The translations under genes were made by a program, and so were the position numbers. From Citroniella saccharovorans (GTDB taxonomy: Bacteria; Bacillota; Clostridia; Tissierellales; Peptoniphilaceae), in NCBI RefSeq assembly GCF_035481615.1, contig NZ_JAYKOT010000003.1:806001-870000 (forward strand): a stretch of DNA of 64,000 nt. Reading direction: 5' to 3'. Position 1 is the stretch's first letter, and every line of letters starts with the position of its first letter. A model generated the notes under the pieces. The model had not been told where the DNA came from and ran no database searches. It worked only from the letters and a program-made list of their open reading frames with translations. This document shows positions 57,501-64,000 of this stretch, piece by piece.

Positions 57501-57858
57501 TTATAATCTGTTTAATAATTCCTGATTGATTTTTTGAATTTTTTAAATATCTTAAATCTTTATTATAATCCTGAATTATATTTTTTATTGTAATTTTTTT
57601 ACCGTATTCTGAAATAATATTATTTTTTATACCACCATAAGTTTGAAGAACTTCCCTAGAAAAACTTGAGAAACTTTTTACTTTAATATTTATCATTGAT
57701 TCAAGATTCAGCTTTTTCATTAAATCAATTCCAGTAAATAAAGTAAATTGATCAGGAACAATTATATATATTTCTTGATCCTTCTTATAATTATCAATTA
57801 TATTAATTTCCTCATTTATTAGACTTTGATTATATCTTGAAATATAAATATCTATCAT
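54541..57858 (-). CDS. addB: ATP-dependent nuclease subunit B (AddB/RexB-like), lacking Walker A
   Basis: 1105 residues. The C-terminal nuclease domain has the Fe-S Cys motifs SKCPYKHFI and ACTYCEYDGIC, plus the catalytic region LTYVIDYKTGNKSF. The N terminus (MIDIYISRYNQSLINEEINIID ... IYIIVPDQFTL) aligns with AddB, but the GRxGxGKT loop is replaced by SRYNQSLIN. A TAA directly before the start rules out a longer frame. This resembles RexB of streptococci, which also lacks the ATP site. AddA would be the only motor. Partner of addA. Confidence 0.92.
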   Translation of the reverse strand: MIDIYISRYNQSLINEEINIIDNYKKDQEIYIIVPDQFTLFTGIDLMKKLNLESMINIKVKSFSSFSREVLQTYGGIKNNIISEYGKKITIKNIIQDYNKDLRYLKNSKNQSGIIKQIIKSIENLKEDQVKIEDLDFTLSKDKNQIFLDKVHDLKIIYKEYDNRLKNKYIDSVDRIKLLNEKLSCSDYYKEKIFIFSEFYSLSKEELNVIRNLDLQGAYIHFFLQLDPKILESDRKENIKDYEIFETSLNLYNKLNKISDKNFTHRIFDEKKIIKFKELLDNLFSYDPKSFQKEEKDLHLSKFTSTEDEVLASISLIKKFVFNDKKYNFSDISLFITNDEYKSYIKRYFKKENIPFFLDSKISLKDNYISKYLISYLNILSKGINQVDLIFVLKFEKSFNYEDIEIFEKYIKKKNLKDKMIINEKYYSINDSFIEKLSDDKKDRYIYELLTSKKIANSIRERFAFLYDLKKEQISPEEITDILFKNLSLQSIASINNFIKEKENNIELDLQNNEVWDYFVNLIDETNYLLEGKIILFSNYIELISEQLRDGRIAVIPPNQDTVTIFDITRSRINTSKISIFLGFNDKYIPKITNDNDFFTEKEQQFLQEKDIALRSSSSFISKEESINLFSRLNKTEDEIFIFSSLSDKKNSKMYESIYFNIIYTKIFKNQIIENPYLILSEDHCLTIREKNLIKAFREYFFEEKEIDSSYLQNLKYLDYRGNILPKVMEDAFNVNNYKKSIDYYKDDKYKISISRLETFSKCPYKHFITYNLKPVIEEDFYLQYNEFGILSHKFMSTFIEKIKNDEIDIKSFDDDKLKNEIETFYNEEINDYYDKKRFESKKNVLLLKASKRSSFKGAKMVINQLLNSSFKPFKCEEKFGPNMDIKGIIIKINNKLIYLEGIIDRIDLLNLADDKLTYVIDYKTGNKSFDFSMSINGIDLQLPVYILQLQNKGYKPVGFFYFPVRDEILDTDNFNQDEIEKELIKSLQLDGVVIKNLDILKLIDKDIDSSNRLIRLKGRKKDILEKDNVLDELDLNNFLADVYKRIESLSGNLFSGNISIYPYLDNSNQRACTYCEYDGICKYNLLKSKPYRLLNKYEPKDKER

Positions 57859-57865
57859 TTATAAA

Positions 57866-59563
57866 CTATAACTCCTTTAATTTATCTAAAAGTTCTTTAT
57901 TTGTTGACTCATTAATTACAGAAATAGATTTCTCTTTAATAAGATTTATATCAGTTTCTTCAATGATTTTTTTTACTTCTAATATTTTAGAAGGTACAAC
58001 AGAGAAATTATCTAAGCCTAAACCAAGAAGTAGTTTTGTAACTTTTAAATTTCCAGCTAAGGCACCGCACATTGAGATCTGTTTGTTAAATCTATGAGAC
58101 TCATCAATTAAAATTTTTATACATCTCAATATACTTGGGTTTATATCTGAATAAAAATCAATAATTGTATCATTTCCACGATCAAGAGCAAGCGTGTATT
58201 GATTAAGATCATTTGTGCCAATTGATATAAAATCAACAATTTTTAATAAATCTTTTGCTAAAAAGACACTTGAGGGGGTTTCGCTCATTATACCAATCTC
58301 GATATTTGGAGAATAAGAGATCTTCTGTTTATCAAGTTCATTCATACACTCTTTTAAAATATTCTTAACTAAATAGACCTCTTCAACCTGACTTATAAGA
58401 GGTAGCATTATCTTTATATCTCCATAAATAGAAGCTCGTAATATAGCTCTTAATTGTATTTTGAAAATATCTTTTTCAAGTAGAGAAAATCTAATTGCTC
58501 TTAATCCCAAAAATGGATTATCCTCTTTCTTAAATTTATAGTATGAGAGCGGCTTATCTCCACCAATATCTAATGTTCTTATTGTTAGTGGCTTTTCTCC
58601 TAGCTTTTTAGCTGTCCTCCTATAAGTATTAAATTGAAACTCTTCAGAAGGAAAAGAAGACATATTCATATATAAAAATTCTGTCCTAAATAAACCAACA
58701 CCATTTGCTCCGTTGTAAATTGCATTTTTTAAATCTAAATCATTTCCAATATTAGCTAAAACTCCTATCTTTTTACCATCAACAGTTTTAGGATTAACTT
58801 GAATTAGTTTTTTTAATTTTGTAATTTTTAGATTGTGCCTAGCAATTTTATTTTTATAATCTTCAAGTATTTCATCAGTTGGATCTATTATTATAGATCT
58901 TTCATTAGCATCTATAATAGCTAAGTGATTTTCATCAATTAATTCCCTAGCTTTTTCAAACCTAACTATTAGAGGAATATTTAAAGCATCTGCAATAAGT
59001 GCTGTGTGTGATTTAGCTCCACCTTTTTCTAAAATAATTCCCTTAATATATTTGGTGTCGATAGAGCTAAGAACAGATGGAGAAATATCGTCTGAGACTA
59101 AAATTACTTCTTCATTAATATTTGAAAAATCTAAAAAATTCTCACCTTGTATTATATGAATCAATCTAGTTTTTATATCTTCATAATCAAGAGCTCTTAA
59201 AGAGATGTATTCATCATCAATTGAATTCATCGTAATTATAGCTTCATCTAAAGCCATTTTAATAGAATATTCTGCAGAATAATTATCTGTTACATATTTA
59301 ATAGCATTTTTAATAATTACAGGATCATCTATCATTTGGAGATGAGCGTCTAATATTTCATTTTGCTCTTTATTATTCTTTTTAATTGATTTTAGATAAG
59401 ATTTATAAGTATCGATTGATTTTTTAAGTAATTTAATTTCATTTAATATATTAGAATCCTCTATATGCTTTTTTTCTATTTTGATATCTCTATTTTCATA
59501 TATAAAAGTTTTACCAATACCTATCCCCTCACAGCTGAGAACACCTCTTACAACTGTTTTCAT
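57866..59563 (-). CDS. ptsI: PTS enzyme I
   Basis: 565 residues. It is the phosphoenolpyruvate-protein phosphotransferase that phosphorylates HPr. The active His186 is in GGAKSHTALIADALNIPLIV. The PEP-binding barrel has GVGLFRTEFLYM, LTIRTLDIGGDKPL, IMLPLISQVEEV, EIGIMSETPSSVF and FISIGTNDLNQYTLALDR. It lies downstream of ptsH, separated by a terminator-like hairpin. Confidence 0.97.
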   Translation of the reverse strand: MKTVVRGVLSCEGIGIGKTFIYENRDIKIEKKHIEDSNILNEIKLLKKSIDTYKSYLKSIKKNNKEQNEILDAHLQMIDDPVIIKNAIKYVTDNYSAEYSIKMALDEAIITMNSIDDEYISLRALDYEDIKTRLIHIIQGENFLDFSNINEEVILVSDDISPSVLSSIDTKYIKGIILEKGGAKSHTALIADALNIPLIVRFEKARELIDENHLAIIDANERSIIIDPTDEILEDYKNKIARHNLKITKLKKLIQVNPKTVDGKKIGVLANIGNDLDLKNAIYNGANGVGLFRTEFLYMNMSSFPSEEFQFNTYRRTAKKLGEKPLTIRTLDIGGDKPLSYYKFKKEDNPFLGLRAIRFSLLEKDIFKIQLRAILRASIYGDIKIMLPLISQVEEVYLVKNILKECMNELDKQKISYSPNIEIGIMSETPSSVFLAKDLLKIVDFISIGTNDLNQYTLALDRGNDTIIDFYSDINPSILRCIKILIDESHRFNKQISMCGALAGNLKVTKLLLGLGLDNFSVVPSKILEVKKIIEETDINLIKEKSISVINESTNKELLDKLKEL

Positions 59564-59581
59564 AAAATCTCCTTATAAAAA

Positions 59582-59606
59582 AGAAATAGGATAAAATCCT
59601 ATTTCT
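59582..59606 (-). terminator. Intercistronic terminator between ptsH and ptsI
   Basis: 11-bp stem AGAAATAGGAT / ATCCTATTTCT followed on the minus strand by TTTTTTATAAGG. It is probably a leaky terminator that gives an HPr excess over enzyme I. Confidence 0.75.
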
Positions 59607-59615
59607 AATAATTAA

Positions 59616-59876
59616 TTATTCTCCTAAATTTTCAATAAACTTAACTAAATCTTTTAAATTTTCCTCTTCATTTTCACCAGTGACTCTCACTAAAACTTCT
59701 GTCCCCTTTGAAACTCCAAGACTCATAACATTGAAAATACTTTTAGCATTGGCTACTTTCCCGTCTTTGATAAGTTCGACTGATCCAGGAAAATTCTTTA
59801 CAAATTGAACTAATAATGCAGCTGGTCTAGCGTGTAAACCGGTTTCATTGTTAACAACTACTTTTTCTTCTACCAT
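59616..59876 (-). CDS. ptsH: Phosphocarrier protein HPr
   Basis: 86 residues. The phosphorylation site His15 is in ETGLHARPAALLV. The regulatory Ser46 is in KSIFNVMSLGV, as in Gram-positive HPr, which HPr kinase phosphorylates to make the CcpA co-repressor. It is first gene of ptsHI, with a promoter and cre-like site upstream. Confidence 0.97.
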   Translation of the reverse strand: MVEEKVVVNNETGLHARPAALLVQFVKNFPGSVELIKDGKVANAKSIFNVMSLGVSKGTEVLVRVTGENEEENLKDLVKFIENLGE

Positions 59877-59916
59877 CTAAATGACCTCCTAGTCTTTATA
59901 AATCTAACTTAAATAC

Positions 59917-59945
59917 ATTTTAACATGATTTTAAAATTAAATCAA
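59917..59945 (-). promoter_or_regulatory. Promoter for ptsHI
   Basis: Minus-strand -35 TTGATT (59945-59940), 17-base spacer, -10 TAAAAT (59922-59917). It is followed by AGGAGG before the ptsH ATG. Confidence 0.65.
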
Positions 59946-59954
59946 TCGTTTACA
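59941..59954 (-). promoter_or_regulatory. cre-like operator overlapping the ptsH -35
   Basis: Minus strand TGTAAACGATTGAT. It matches 11 of 14 positions of the CcpA cre consensus TGWNANCGNTNWCA, with a perfect left half. It shares TGTAAACG with the site upstream of the LacI gene at 62192-62205. Confidence 0.4.
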
Positions 59955-59966
59955 ATGACTATTAAT

Positions 59967-59995
59967 TTGTATTTTATTTAATAGAGTTATATAAT
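59967..59995 (+). promoter_or_regulatory. Promoter for the LysR gene
   Basis: Plus-strand -35 TTGTAT (59967-59972), 17-base spacer, -10 TATAAT (59990-59995). It is divergent from ptsHI. Confidence 0.55.
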
Positions 59996-60015
59996 CTTTG
60001 TTAAGAGGTGATATT

Positions 60016-60918
60016 TTGGATTTCAGACAAATAGAAACATTTTTATATGTTTCTAAAACAAAGAATTTTACTAAAGCAGCGGAGGAGTTATATATTACTC
60101 AGCCAACCGTCTCTAATCATATAGCAACATTAGAAAAAGAACTTGATACCGCTCTTTTTATTAGAAGCAGAAAAAATGTTAGTTTAACAAAATCAGGTGA
60201 AATTTTTCTAAAATACGCTTTAGACTTATTTTCAATATATAAAAATATGACTAGTGATATTAAAAATTTTAATCAAAATTTCAATGGCTTAATTAATATT
60301 TATGCTTCATCAATTCCTAGAAAATATTTTTTACCGAGAATTCTATCGGAGTTTTCTTACAATTTTTCAGATGTAAAATACTCCCTCTTAGAAGATAATT
60401 CATCATCCGTTATAGAAAGTATAATTACGGGTCAAACAGATTTTGGTTTTGTAGGAAAAAAAATTGAGGATAACAGATTAGTTTATAAAAAAATTATGGA
60501 AGATGAGCTAGTAGTAGTTGATAGTAAAATTAAACCTAATATTAATATTTGTTCTGATATAATAAATCTCGATACACTTCTTAGTAATAAACTTTTATTA
60601 AGACCTGAGGGCTCTGGAACTCGGGATTTGTTTGAAAGTAGACTTAAGAATAAGAATATAGAACTAGATTTAGAAAAAGTTCTTATGGTTATTGAAGATC
60701 CTGCCTCTATTATAGAAATGGTAATAGAAGGAATCGGTACAACAGTTATTTCAATATGGGAGACAAAAAAAATTGAATCTCTTGGTTTAGTCAATATTTA
60801 TAGAATTCCAGAACTTAATCTTAAAAGAGATTTTTATTTTGTATATAATAATGATTTTGATTATATTCCTTTAAATAATCTTTTTAAAAAATTTGTATTA
60901 TCAAAAATTAATGTTTAA
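60016..60918 (+). CDS. LysR family transcriptional regulator (CysL/CbbR-like)
   Basis: 300 residues from the TTG at 60016, chosen because AGAGGTGA lies four bases before it. The frame extends 6 codons upstream without an RBS. The N-terminal winged HTH is FRQIETFLYVSKTKNFTKAAEELYITQPTVSNHIATLEKEL. The C-terminal effector domain has the ligand-site motif RPEGSGTRDLFE. The target is unknown. LysR proteins often regulate a divergent neighbour, which here is ptsHI, but that is only a possibility. Confidence 0.9.
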   Translation: MDFRQIETFLYVSKTKNFTKAAEELYITQPTVSNHIATLEKELDTALFIRSRKNVSLTKSGEIFLKYALDLFSIYKNMTSDIKNFNQNFNGLINIYASSIPRKYFLPRILSEFSYNFSDVKYSLLEDNSSSVIESIITGQTDFGFVGKKIEDNRLVYKKIMEDELVVVDSKIKPNINICSDIINLDTLLSNKLLLRPEGSGTRDLFESRLKNKNIELDLEKVLMVIEDPASIIEMVIEGIGTTVISIWETKKIESLGLVNIYRIPELNLKRDFYFVYNNDFDYIPLNNLFKKFVLSKINV

Positions 60919-60980
60919 AAAAAATTCAATTATAATAACTTAACTTATAAATATTATTAATAGTATTATATAAAATAAAC

Positions 60981-61008
60981 AGGAGCATAATTTTAAATTT
61001 ATGCTCCT
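60981..61008. terminator. Terminator after the LysR gene
   Basis: 10-bp stem AGGAGCATAA / TTATGCTCCT (60981-60990 and 60999-61008) with an AT loop, followed by TTTAATAA on the plus strand. It may also serve the convergent LacI gene, although 110 bases separate it from that stop. Confidence 0.75.
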
Positions 61009-61119
61009 TTAATAATAAAAATGTTTAAGTTTTATTGTAACCAAAAAAAATTTTATTTTTATAAGTCTATATATAATAGCTAAAATAATTTCAACAATAA
61101 TTCTTGAAAAAATCTCAAA

Positions 61120-62130
61120 CTATTTATTTAAAAACCCTACCGACTCCTCCATTTTGCAATGTACAAGATGAGGGGTAACTGTATCTTTTGATAAACTTTT
61201 ATTCTTTAAAATCTTTATAAGTTTACTCATAGCCCCAGCTCCAATATCATAATAATATATTTGGAAAGTTGCTAAAGTAGGTTTATATATTTCTGCAAAT
61301 TTACTTCCACCAAATCCAGCTACAGAAATATCATCTGGAACCCTAATTTTTTGATCATAAAAATAATTTATTATACCGAATGCTAAATCATCTTCTGCTG
61401 CAAAAATACAACTAATTTTATCTTCCTTAACTCTTTTTAATAGCTTTGGTCCCAAATTATATCCATCTTCTATATGAACATCATCTGCATTTATATGAAA
61501 AATATTTAGACCATATTCTCTTATAGCGGATTTGTAACCTTCATATTTTAGTTTTTCTATTTTATAATCCTTGTCATCTTTAACAAATAAAATATTTTTG
61601 TGACCTCTTTTAATTATTTCTATGGTCATTTGATAGGCGGATTTTTCATAATCAATGAGATTACTAGAAAAGTCTCCATCATAAAATTTATCTATAAAAA
61701 TATAAGGAATAGTATTTTCTTTTAGTTTGTAAATAACATCATTACTAATGTTTTCTCCAACTATTATAATACCTTCAGCTTGTTTACGAAACATAAAATC
61801 AACTATTTCCAATTCACTTTCAGTATTACCATAAGAAGAAGATAGAAATATATCATATTTTTTTTGTCTTCCAACTTCCTCTAATCCCCTTATTATTTCA
61901 GCCATATATGGTATTGCAATATCTTTAACTATAACTCCTATTATATTAGATCTTTTCATTACAAGACTTCTTGCTAGTTCATTTCTTTTAAAATCAAGTT
62001 TTTTGATCGCGTCTTCTACTTTTTTTCTAGAATCTTCGCTAACAGGTTTTGAATCATTCATTACCCTCGAAACAGTTGAGATTGAAACCCCAGCTAGTTT
62101 TGCAACATCTTTTATTGTTGGTTGTGACAT
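61120..62130 (-). CDS. LacI/GalR family regulator, CcpA-like
   Basis: 336 residues. The N-terminal HTH is TIKDVAKLAGVSISTVSRVMNDSKPVSEDSRKKV, then the hinge ELARSLVMKRSNIIGVIVKDI and a periplasmic-binding-like core. The length and several core stretches (NIIGVIVKDIAIPYMAEIIRGLEE, KQAEGIIIVGENIS, YYDIGAGAMSKLIKIL) resemble CcpA, the catabolite control protein that binds HPr-Ser-P. ptsHI lies 1.2 kb away. An AAACGTTT operator lies in its own leader. CcpA identity is likely but not proven; a sugar-specific repressor is the alternative. Confidence 0.8.
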   Translation of the reverse strand: MSQPTIKDVAKLAGVSISTVSRVMNDSKPVSEDSRKKVEDAIKKLDFKRNELARSLVMKRSNIIGVIVKDIAIPYMAEIIRGLEEVGRQKKYDIFLSSSYGNTESELEIVDFMFRKQAEGIIIVGENISNDVIYKLKENTIPYIFIDKFYDGDFSSNLIDYEKSAYQMTIEIIKRGHKNILFVKDDKDYKIEKLKYEGYKSAIREYGLNIFHINADDVHIEDGYNLGPKLLKRVKEDKISCIFAAEDDLAFGIINYFYDQKIRVPDDISVAGFGGSKFAEIYKPTLATFQIYYYDIGAGAMSKLIKILKNKSLSKDTVTPHLVHCKMEESVGFLNK

Positions 62131-62191
62131 TTAATCCTCCTATACATTTTTAATATATATAATTATATTTATAATATTAAAAACTTATTGT

Positions 62192-62205
62192 ATAAAACGT
62201 TTACA
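62192..62205 (-). promoter_or_regulatory. cre-like operator in the LacI gene leader
   Basis: Minus strand TGTAAACGTTTTAT, centred on the palindrome AAACGTTT. It fits the LacI-family operator type and 12 of 14 cre positions. It lies about 30-40 bases downstream of the predicted start site, consistent with roadblock autorepression. Confidence 0.55.
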
Positions 62206-62239
62206 CTAGTATTAAAAAAAAATAAATTCAACTATAATT

Positions 62240-62269
62240 ATTATACATCATATTTAAATATAATTACAA
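62240..62269 (-). promoter_or_regulatory. Promoter for the LacI gene
   Basis: Minus-strand -35 TTGTAA (62269-62264), 18-base spacer, -10 TATAAT (62245-62240). The leader is about 100 bases. Confidence 0.5.
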
Positions 62270-62287
62270 GTATAATAACTATAAAAA

Positions 62288-62305
62288 AAGGGGCTTATGC
62301 CCCTT
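62288..62305 (-). terminator. Terminator after the DUF948 gene
   Basis: 7-bp GC-rich stem AAGGGGC / GCCCCTT with TTAT loop, followed on the minus strand by a run of at least seven T. It ends the YtxH-DUF948 operon. Confidence 0.9.
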
Positions 62306-62309
62306 AAGT

Positions 62310-62759
62310 TTATCTTTTAAATACTGATTTAATAACAGATATTACTTCGAAAATTAAAGCCAAATAATCTGATACTGAATTAATTCCTGTCTTTATATTG
62401 TCAGTGGTATCAACAACCTGATCAGAAATATATGAAACAGTCCCTGTAACATTTTTAGTTGTTTTTTCTGCACTGTCTACAATAGTAACAACTTTATCGG
62501 AAATGGTAGAAATATTAGGTCCTACATTTTCTAATAATGTATCTGTTTTCTTAGTTATACCACTAAGATTTTCTGTAACTGAAGAAATGTTTTCTGCAGT
62601 ACTATTAAGTTTATCTTTGTTACTTTCAAGTGCTACATTTAGTTTCCTAACTGTCTCAGCTATACGCATCAATAATAGCCCTAATTGAATTAAAGCAAAA
62701 ATACCAGCTATAACTAAGATAATTATAAATAGGTCACCAATATTAATCTCTGGTCCCAT
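62310..62759 (-). CDS. DUF948 family membrane-anchored protein
   Basis: 149 residues. One N-terminal membrane helix (about 9-31, LFIIILVIAGIFALIQLGLLLM) is followed by a helical Ser/Thr/Val-rich region with heptad-like repeats (LNSTAENISSVTENLSGITKKTDTLLENV). It resembles DUF948/YtxG, which pairs with YtxH in Bacillus as general stress proteins. Molecular function is unknown. It is 8 bases after the YtxH gene. Confidence 0.8.
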   Translation of the reverse strand: MGPEINIGDLFIIILVIAGIFALIQLGLLLMRIAETVRKLNVALESNKDKLNSTAENISSVTENLSGITKKTDTLLENVGPNISTISDKVVTIVDSAEKTTKNVTGTVSYISDQVVDTTDNIKTGINSVSDYLALIFEVISVIKSVFKR

Positions 62760-62767
62760 ATTCCCTC

Positions 62768-63286
62768 CTATTTGTTCTTATGAGCTTCTTCTTTAACTTC
62801 CTTTGCTTTTTCTTCAACTTTTTCAGCCGCTTTTTCTGTTTTATCTAAAGCTTTATCTTTTACTTCTTCAGATTTTTTTTCTGCTTTATCTTTAACATCT
62901 TCAGCTTTTTCTTTAACTTTTTCTTCTATATCTTCAGCTTTTTCTTTAATATCAGTAATATCTATCATCTTTCTTTCAGCTAAAGATTCATATTTATCCT
63001 TTACAGTGTTTTTTAAATCAATAGATTTTGATTGGATTGTATCAACTGTATCTTCCGCAAATTTTCTTACTGTAACTCCTGCATCATTTATAGCATCTCC
63101 AGCTTTATTTAGTCCTAATTCAGCTGCATCTGCAATATCTTTTCTAGTATCTTTTCCAGATTTTGGAGCCAATAAAATACCAGCAGTAAGTCCCACTAGG
63201 GTTCCAACTATGGCACCAGCAGTATATTTTCTAGCAATTTCTCTTTCTCTTTCTTTTCTACCTAAATTAATTAATTCTCTAAACAT
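62768..63286 (-). CDS. YtxH family general stress protein
   Basis: 172 residues. An N-terminal hydrophobic segment, AGAIVGTLVGLTAGILLAPKSG (about 24-45), carries the YtxH signature GxxxGxxxGxLxAPxSG. A long Lys/Glu/Asp-rich coiled tail follows, repeating AEKKSEEVKDKALDK-type units (about 115-172) and looking LEA-like. Family members are induced in stress; function is not known. It is first in the operon with the DUF948 gene. A -10 TATAAT lies at 63309-63304 without a clear -35. Confidence 0.85.
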   Translation of the reverse strand: MFRELINLGRKEREREIARKYTAGAIVGTLVGLTAGILLAPKSGKDTRKDIADAAELGLNKAGDAINDAGVTVRKFAEDTVDTIQSKSIDLKNTVKDKYESLAERKMIDITDIKEKAEDIEEKVKEKAEDVKDKAEKKSEEVKDKALDKTEKAAEKVEEKAKEVKEEAHKNK

Positions 63287-63361
63287 ATAATCACCTCTAA
63301 TTTATTATAATAAACTCTTTAATATATATACCCATAAAATATTATATTAATCAATAAATAT

Positions 63362-63543
63362 AAAAAAATATTCCCACATGACCTAACCCTACTGAATTAA
63401 CGACCTTCTGTATGTGAAGGTGGGTTCGTTGCCTTTACTCTCTGAAGTCCACTCACAGGAGGCATTTCATCGAATATTGGACAATCACGATCCCTTATAA
63501 TTAGCGTAGGTTTAATATTTCAGGTTAGGTTCTATATGAGAAC
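63362..63543 (-). ncRNA. Structured small RNA of about 180 nt, class unknown (6S RNA is one candidate)
   Basis: There is no ORF here, but a strong promoter (63550-63578) predicts a start at G63543, and a U-run ends the RNA near 63362. The two ends pair: TTCTCATAT with the final ATGTGGGAA, then CCTAACC with GGTTAGG, closing the whole molecule. Inside are a hairpin ACCTTC/GAAGGT (7-base loop), CCTAC/GTAGG, and GCCT/AGGC around a purine-rich loop. Local base composition is clearly less AT-rich than the flanks. I find no tmRNA, RNase P or SRP signature. The rod shape and length fit 6S RNA, but I cannot confirm that. Confidence 0.75.
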
Positions 63544-63549
63544 AATATT

Positions 63550-63578
63550 ATTATACATCAATTATAATATATTTGCAA
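63550..63578 (-). promoter_or_regulatory. Promoter for the small RNA
   Basis: Minus-strand -35 TTGCAA (63578-63573), 17-base spacer, -10 TATAAT (63555-63550). Confidence 0.75.
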
Positions 63579-63596
63579 GAGGGAAAACATTATATC

Positions 63597-64000
63597 TTAA
63601 AAATCATTCATAATAGGAATTTCTAATTTTACAATTCTCTTTTTTCGAAAGCTTCTAAAAGAAACCTTGTAATTAATTAGGTTAAATGTATTAATTTTAC
63701 TTTTAGATCCATATAGTTTATCACCCAATAAAGGATATCCTAAATGGGAAAATGTTGCCCTAATTTGATGAGTCCTTCCAGTTTCAAGCTTTACTTCTAC
63801 AATTGAATAATTTTCATAAGTTTCTAAAATTTTAAATTTAGTAATTGTTTTTTTATATCCGACTTTAAATTCTTCAGATATAATTTGCTTTTTCAATATA
63901 TCATCATACTTGCTATATAAAGTCATGCAATTTTCTTCTTTGGCAAATATTTTATTTGAATTATTTATATTTCCCTCAATTATTGCTATATAATATTTTT
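63597..64000 (-). CDS. RluD-family pseudouridine synthase, 5' end missing
   Basis: About 134 residues read open from the window edge to the stop at 63597. The visible C-terminal half has KYYIAIIEGNI, then SIVEVKLETGRTHQIRATFSHLGYPLLGDKLYG, the RsuA/RluD hallmark for large-subunit rRNA or tRNA uridine isomerisation. The catalytic HRLDxxTSG motif lies outside the window. Which member (RluD, RluC or YjbO-like) cannot be told. Confidence 0.9.
   Translation of the reverse strand, partial: KYYIAIIEGNINNSNKIFAKEENCMTLYSKYDDILKKQIISEEFKVGYKKTITKFKILETYENYSIVEVKLETGRTHQIRATFSHLGYPLLGDKLYGSKSKINTFNLINYKVSFRSFRKKRIVKLEIPIMNDF

Noticed and set aside
57834..57858. Mis-called addB start hiding a Walker A motif
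   Set aside because: An in-frame TAA lies directly before the ATG at 57858, so no upstream coding sequence exists in this frame.
63362..63543. Identification of the small RNA as SRP RNA, tmRNA or RNase P RNA
   Set aside because: The conserved SRP hairpin with GGAA-type loop, the tmRNA tag and acceptor arm, and the RNase P core motifs are not found, although size and structure first suggested one of them.
1..64000. CRISPR arrays, tRNA or rRNA genes, replication origin
   Set aside because: No regularly spaced direct repeats, cloverleaf sequences, rRNA segments or DnaA-box clusters were found on reading.

Overview
This is a very AT-rich stretch of a Gram-positive bacterial chromosome, roughly 27-30% GC by eye. 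It uses the standard code: TGA is a stop and Trp is TGG. PolC, YlxR, YlxM, TmcAL, Asp23, RsmD-CoaD-RecG synteny and AddAB are all Firmicute markers. The flavodiiron protein, acetate kinase and absence of respiratory genes fit an obligate anaerobe. Base composition and gene order suggest a Tissierellia/Peptoniphilaceae-type coccus (Parvimonas, Helcococcus or Anaerococcus relatives), but that is inference.

Bases 1-30741 are a nearly unbroken minus-strand housekeeping block: ribF (cut by the edge), truB, nrnA, rbfA, infB, ylxR, nusA, rimP, polC, ispG, rseP, cdsA, uppS, frr, pyrH, tsf, rpsB, trmD, rimM, khpA, rpsP, ffh, ylxM, ftsY, smc, a radical SAM gene, rnc, acpP, plsX, rpmF and ackA. Its genes cover ribosome maturation, translation factors, envelope lipid and isoprenoid synthesis, SRP targeting, chromosome condensation and acetate production. 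Promoters are visible before rimP, rpsB, ylxM, rpmF and ackA, so the block is several transcription units.

Bases 30844-37537 hold tmcAL (plus strand) and a minus-strand run of a coiled-coil gene, coaD, rsmD, recG, a fakA-like gene and asp23. Bases 37545-41085 form an accessory island separating asp23 from rpmB: a lone type IV-type prepilin, a DUF819 permease and two unrecognised membrane proteins. Bases 41130-46870 are mostly envelope genes: rpmB, a DUF1002 protein, a CWB2 + 3D-domain exported protein, a divergent flavodiiron protein and a frameshifted L,D-transpeptidase. Two WalR-type boxes lie between the 3D gene and the flavodiiron gene.

After mnmA comes a nested mobile region (47985-50290): an IS3-family element sits in the loop of a terminal hairpin of an IS200/IS605-type element. 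Then follow thiT with a TPP riboswitch, addA and addB (RexB-like, no Walker A), ptsI and ptsH, a divergent LysR gene, a CcpA-like LacI gene, a DUF948/YtxH pair, a structured small RNA with its own promoter and terminator, and the 3' part of an RluD-family gene.

polC, rsmD and the L,D-transpeptidase gene are interrupted, in every case by one extra base in a homopolymer run. The fused IS3 transposase frame could have the same cause. This looks more like sequencing or assembly error than biology. The best candidates for new biology are the small RNA at 63.4 kb, the WalR-box intergenic region, the cre-like sites linking the LacI protein to ptsHI, and the lone prepilin island.
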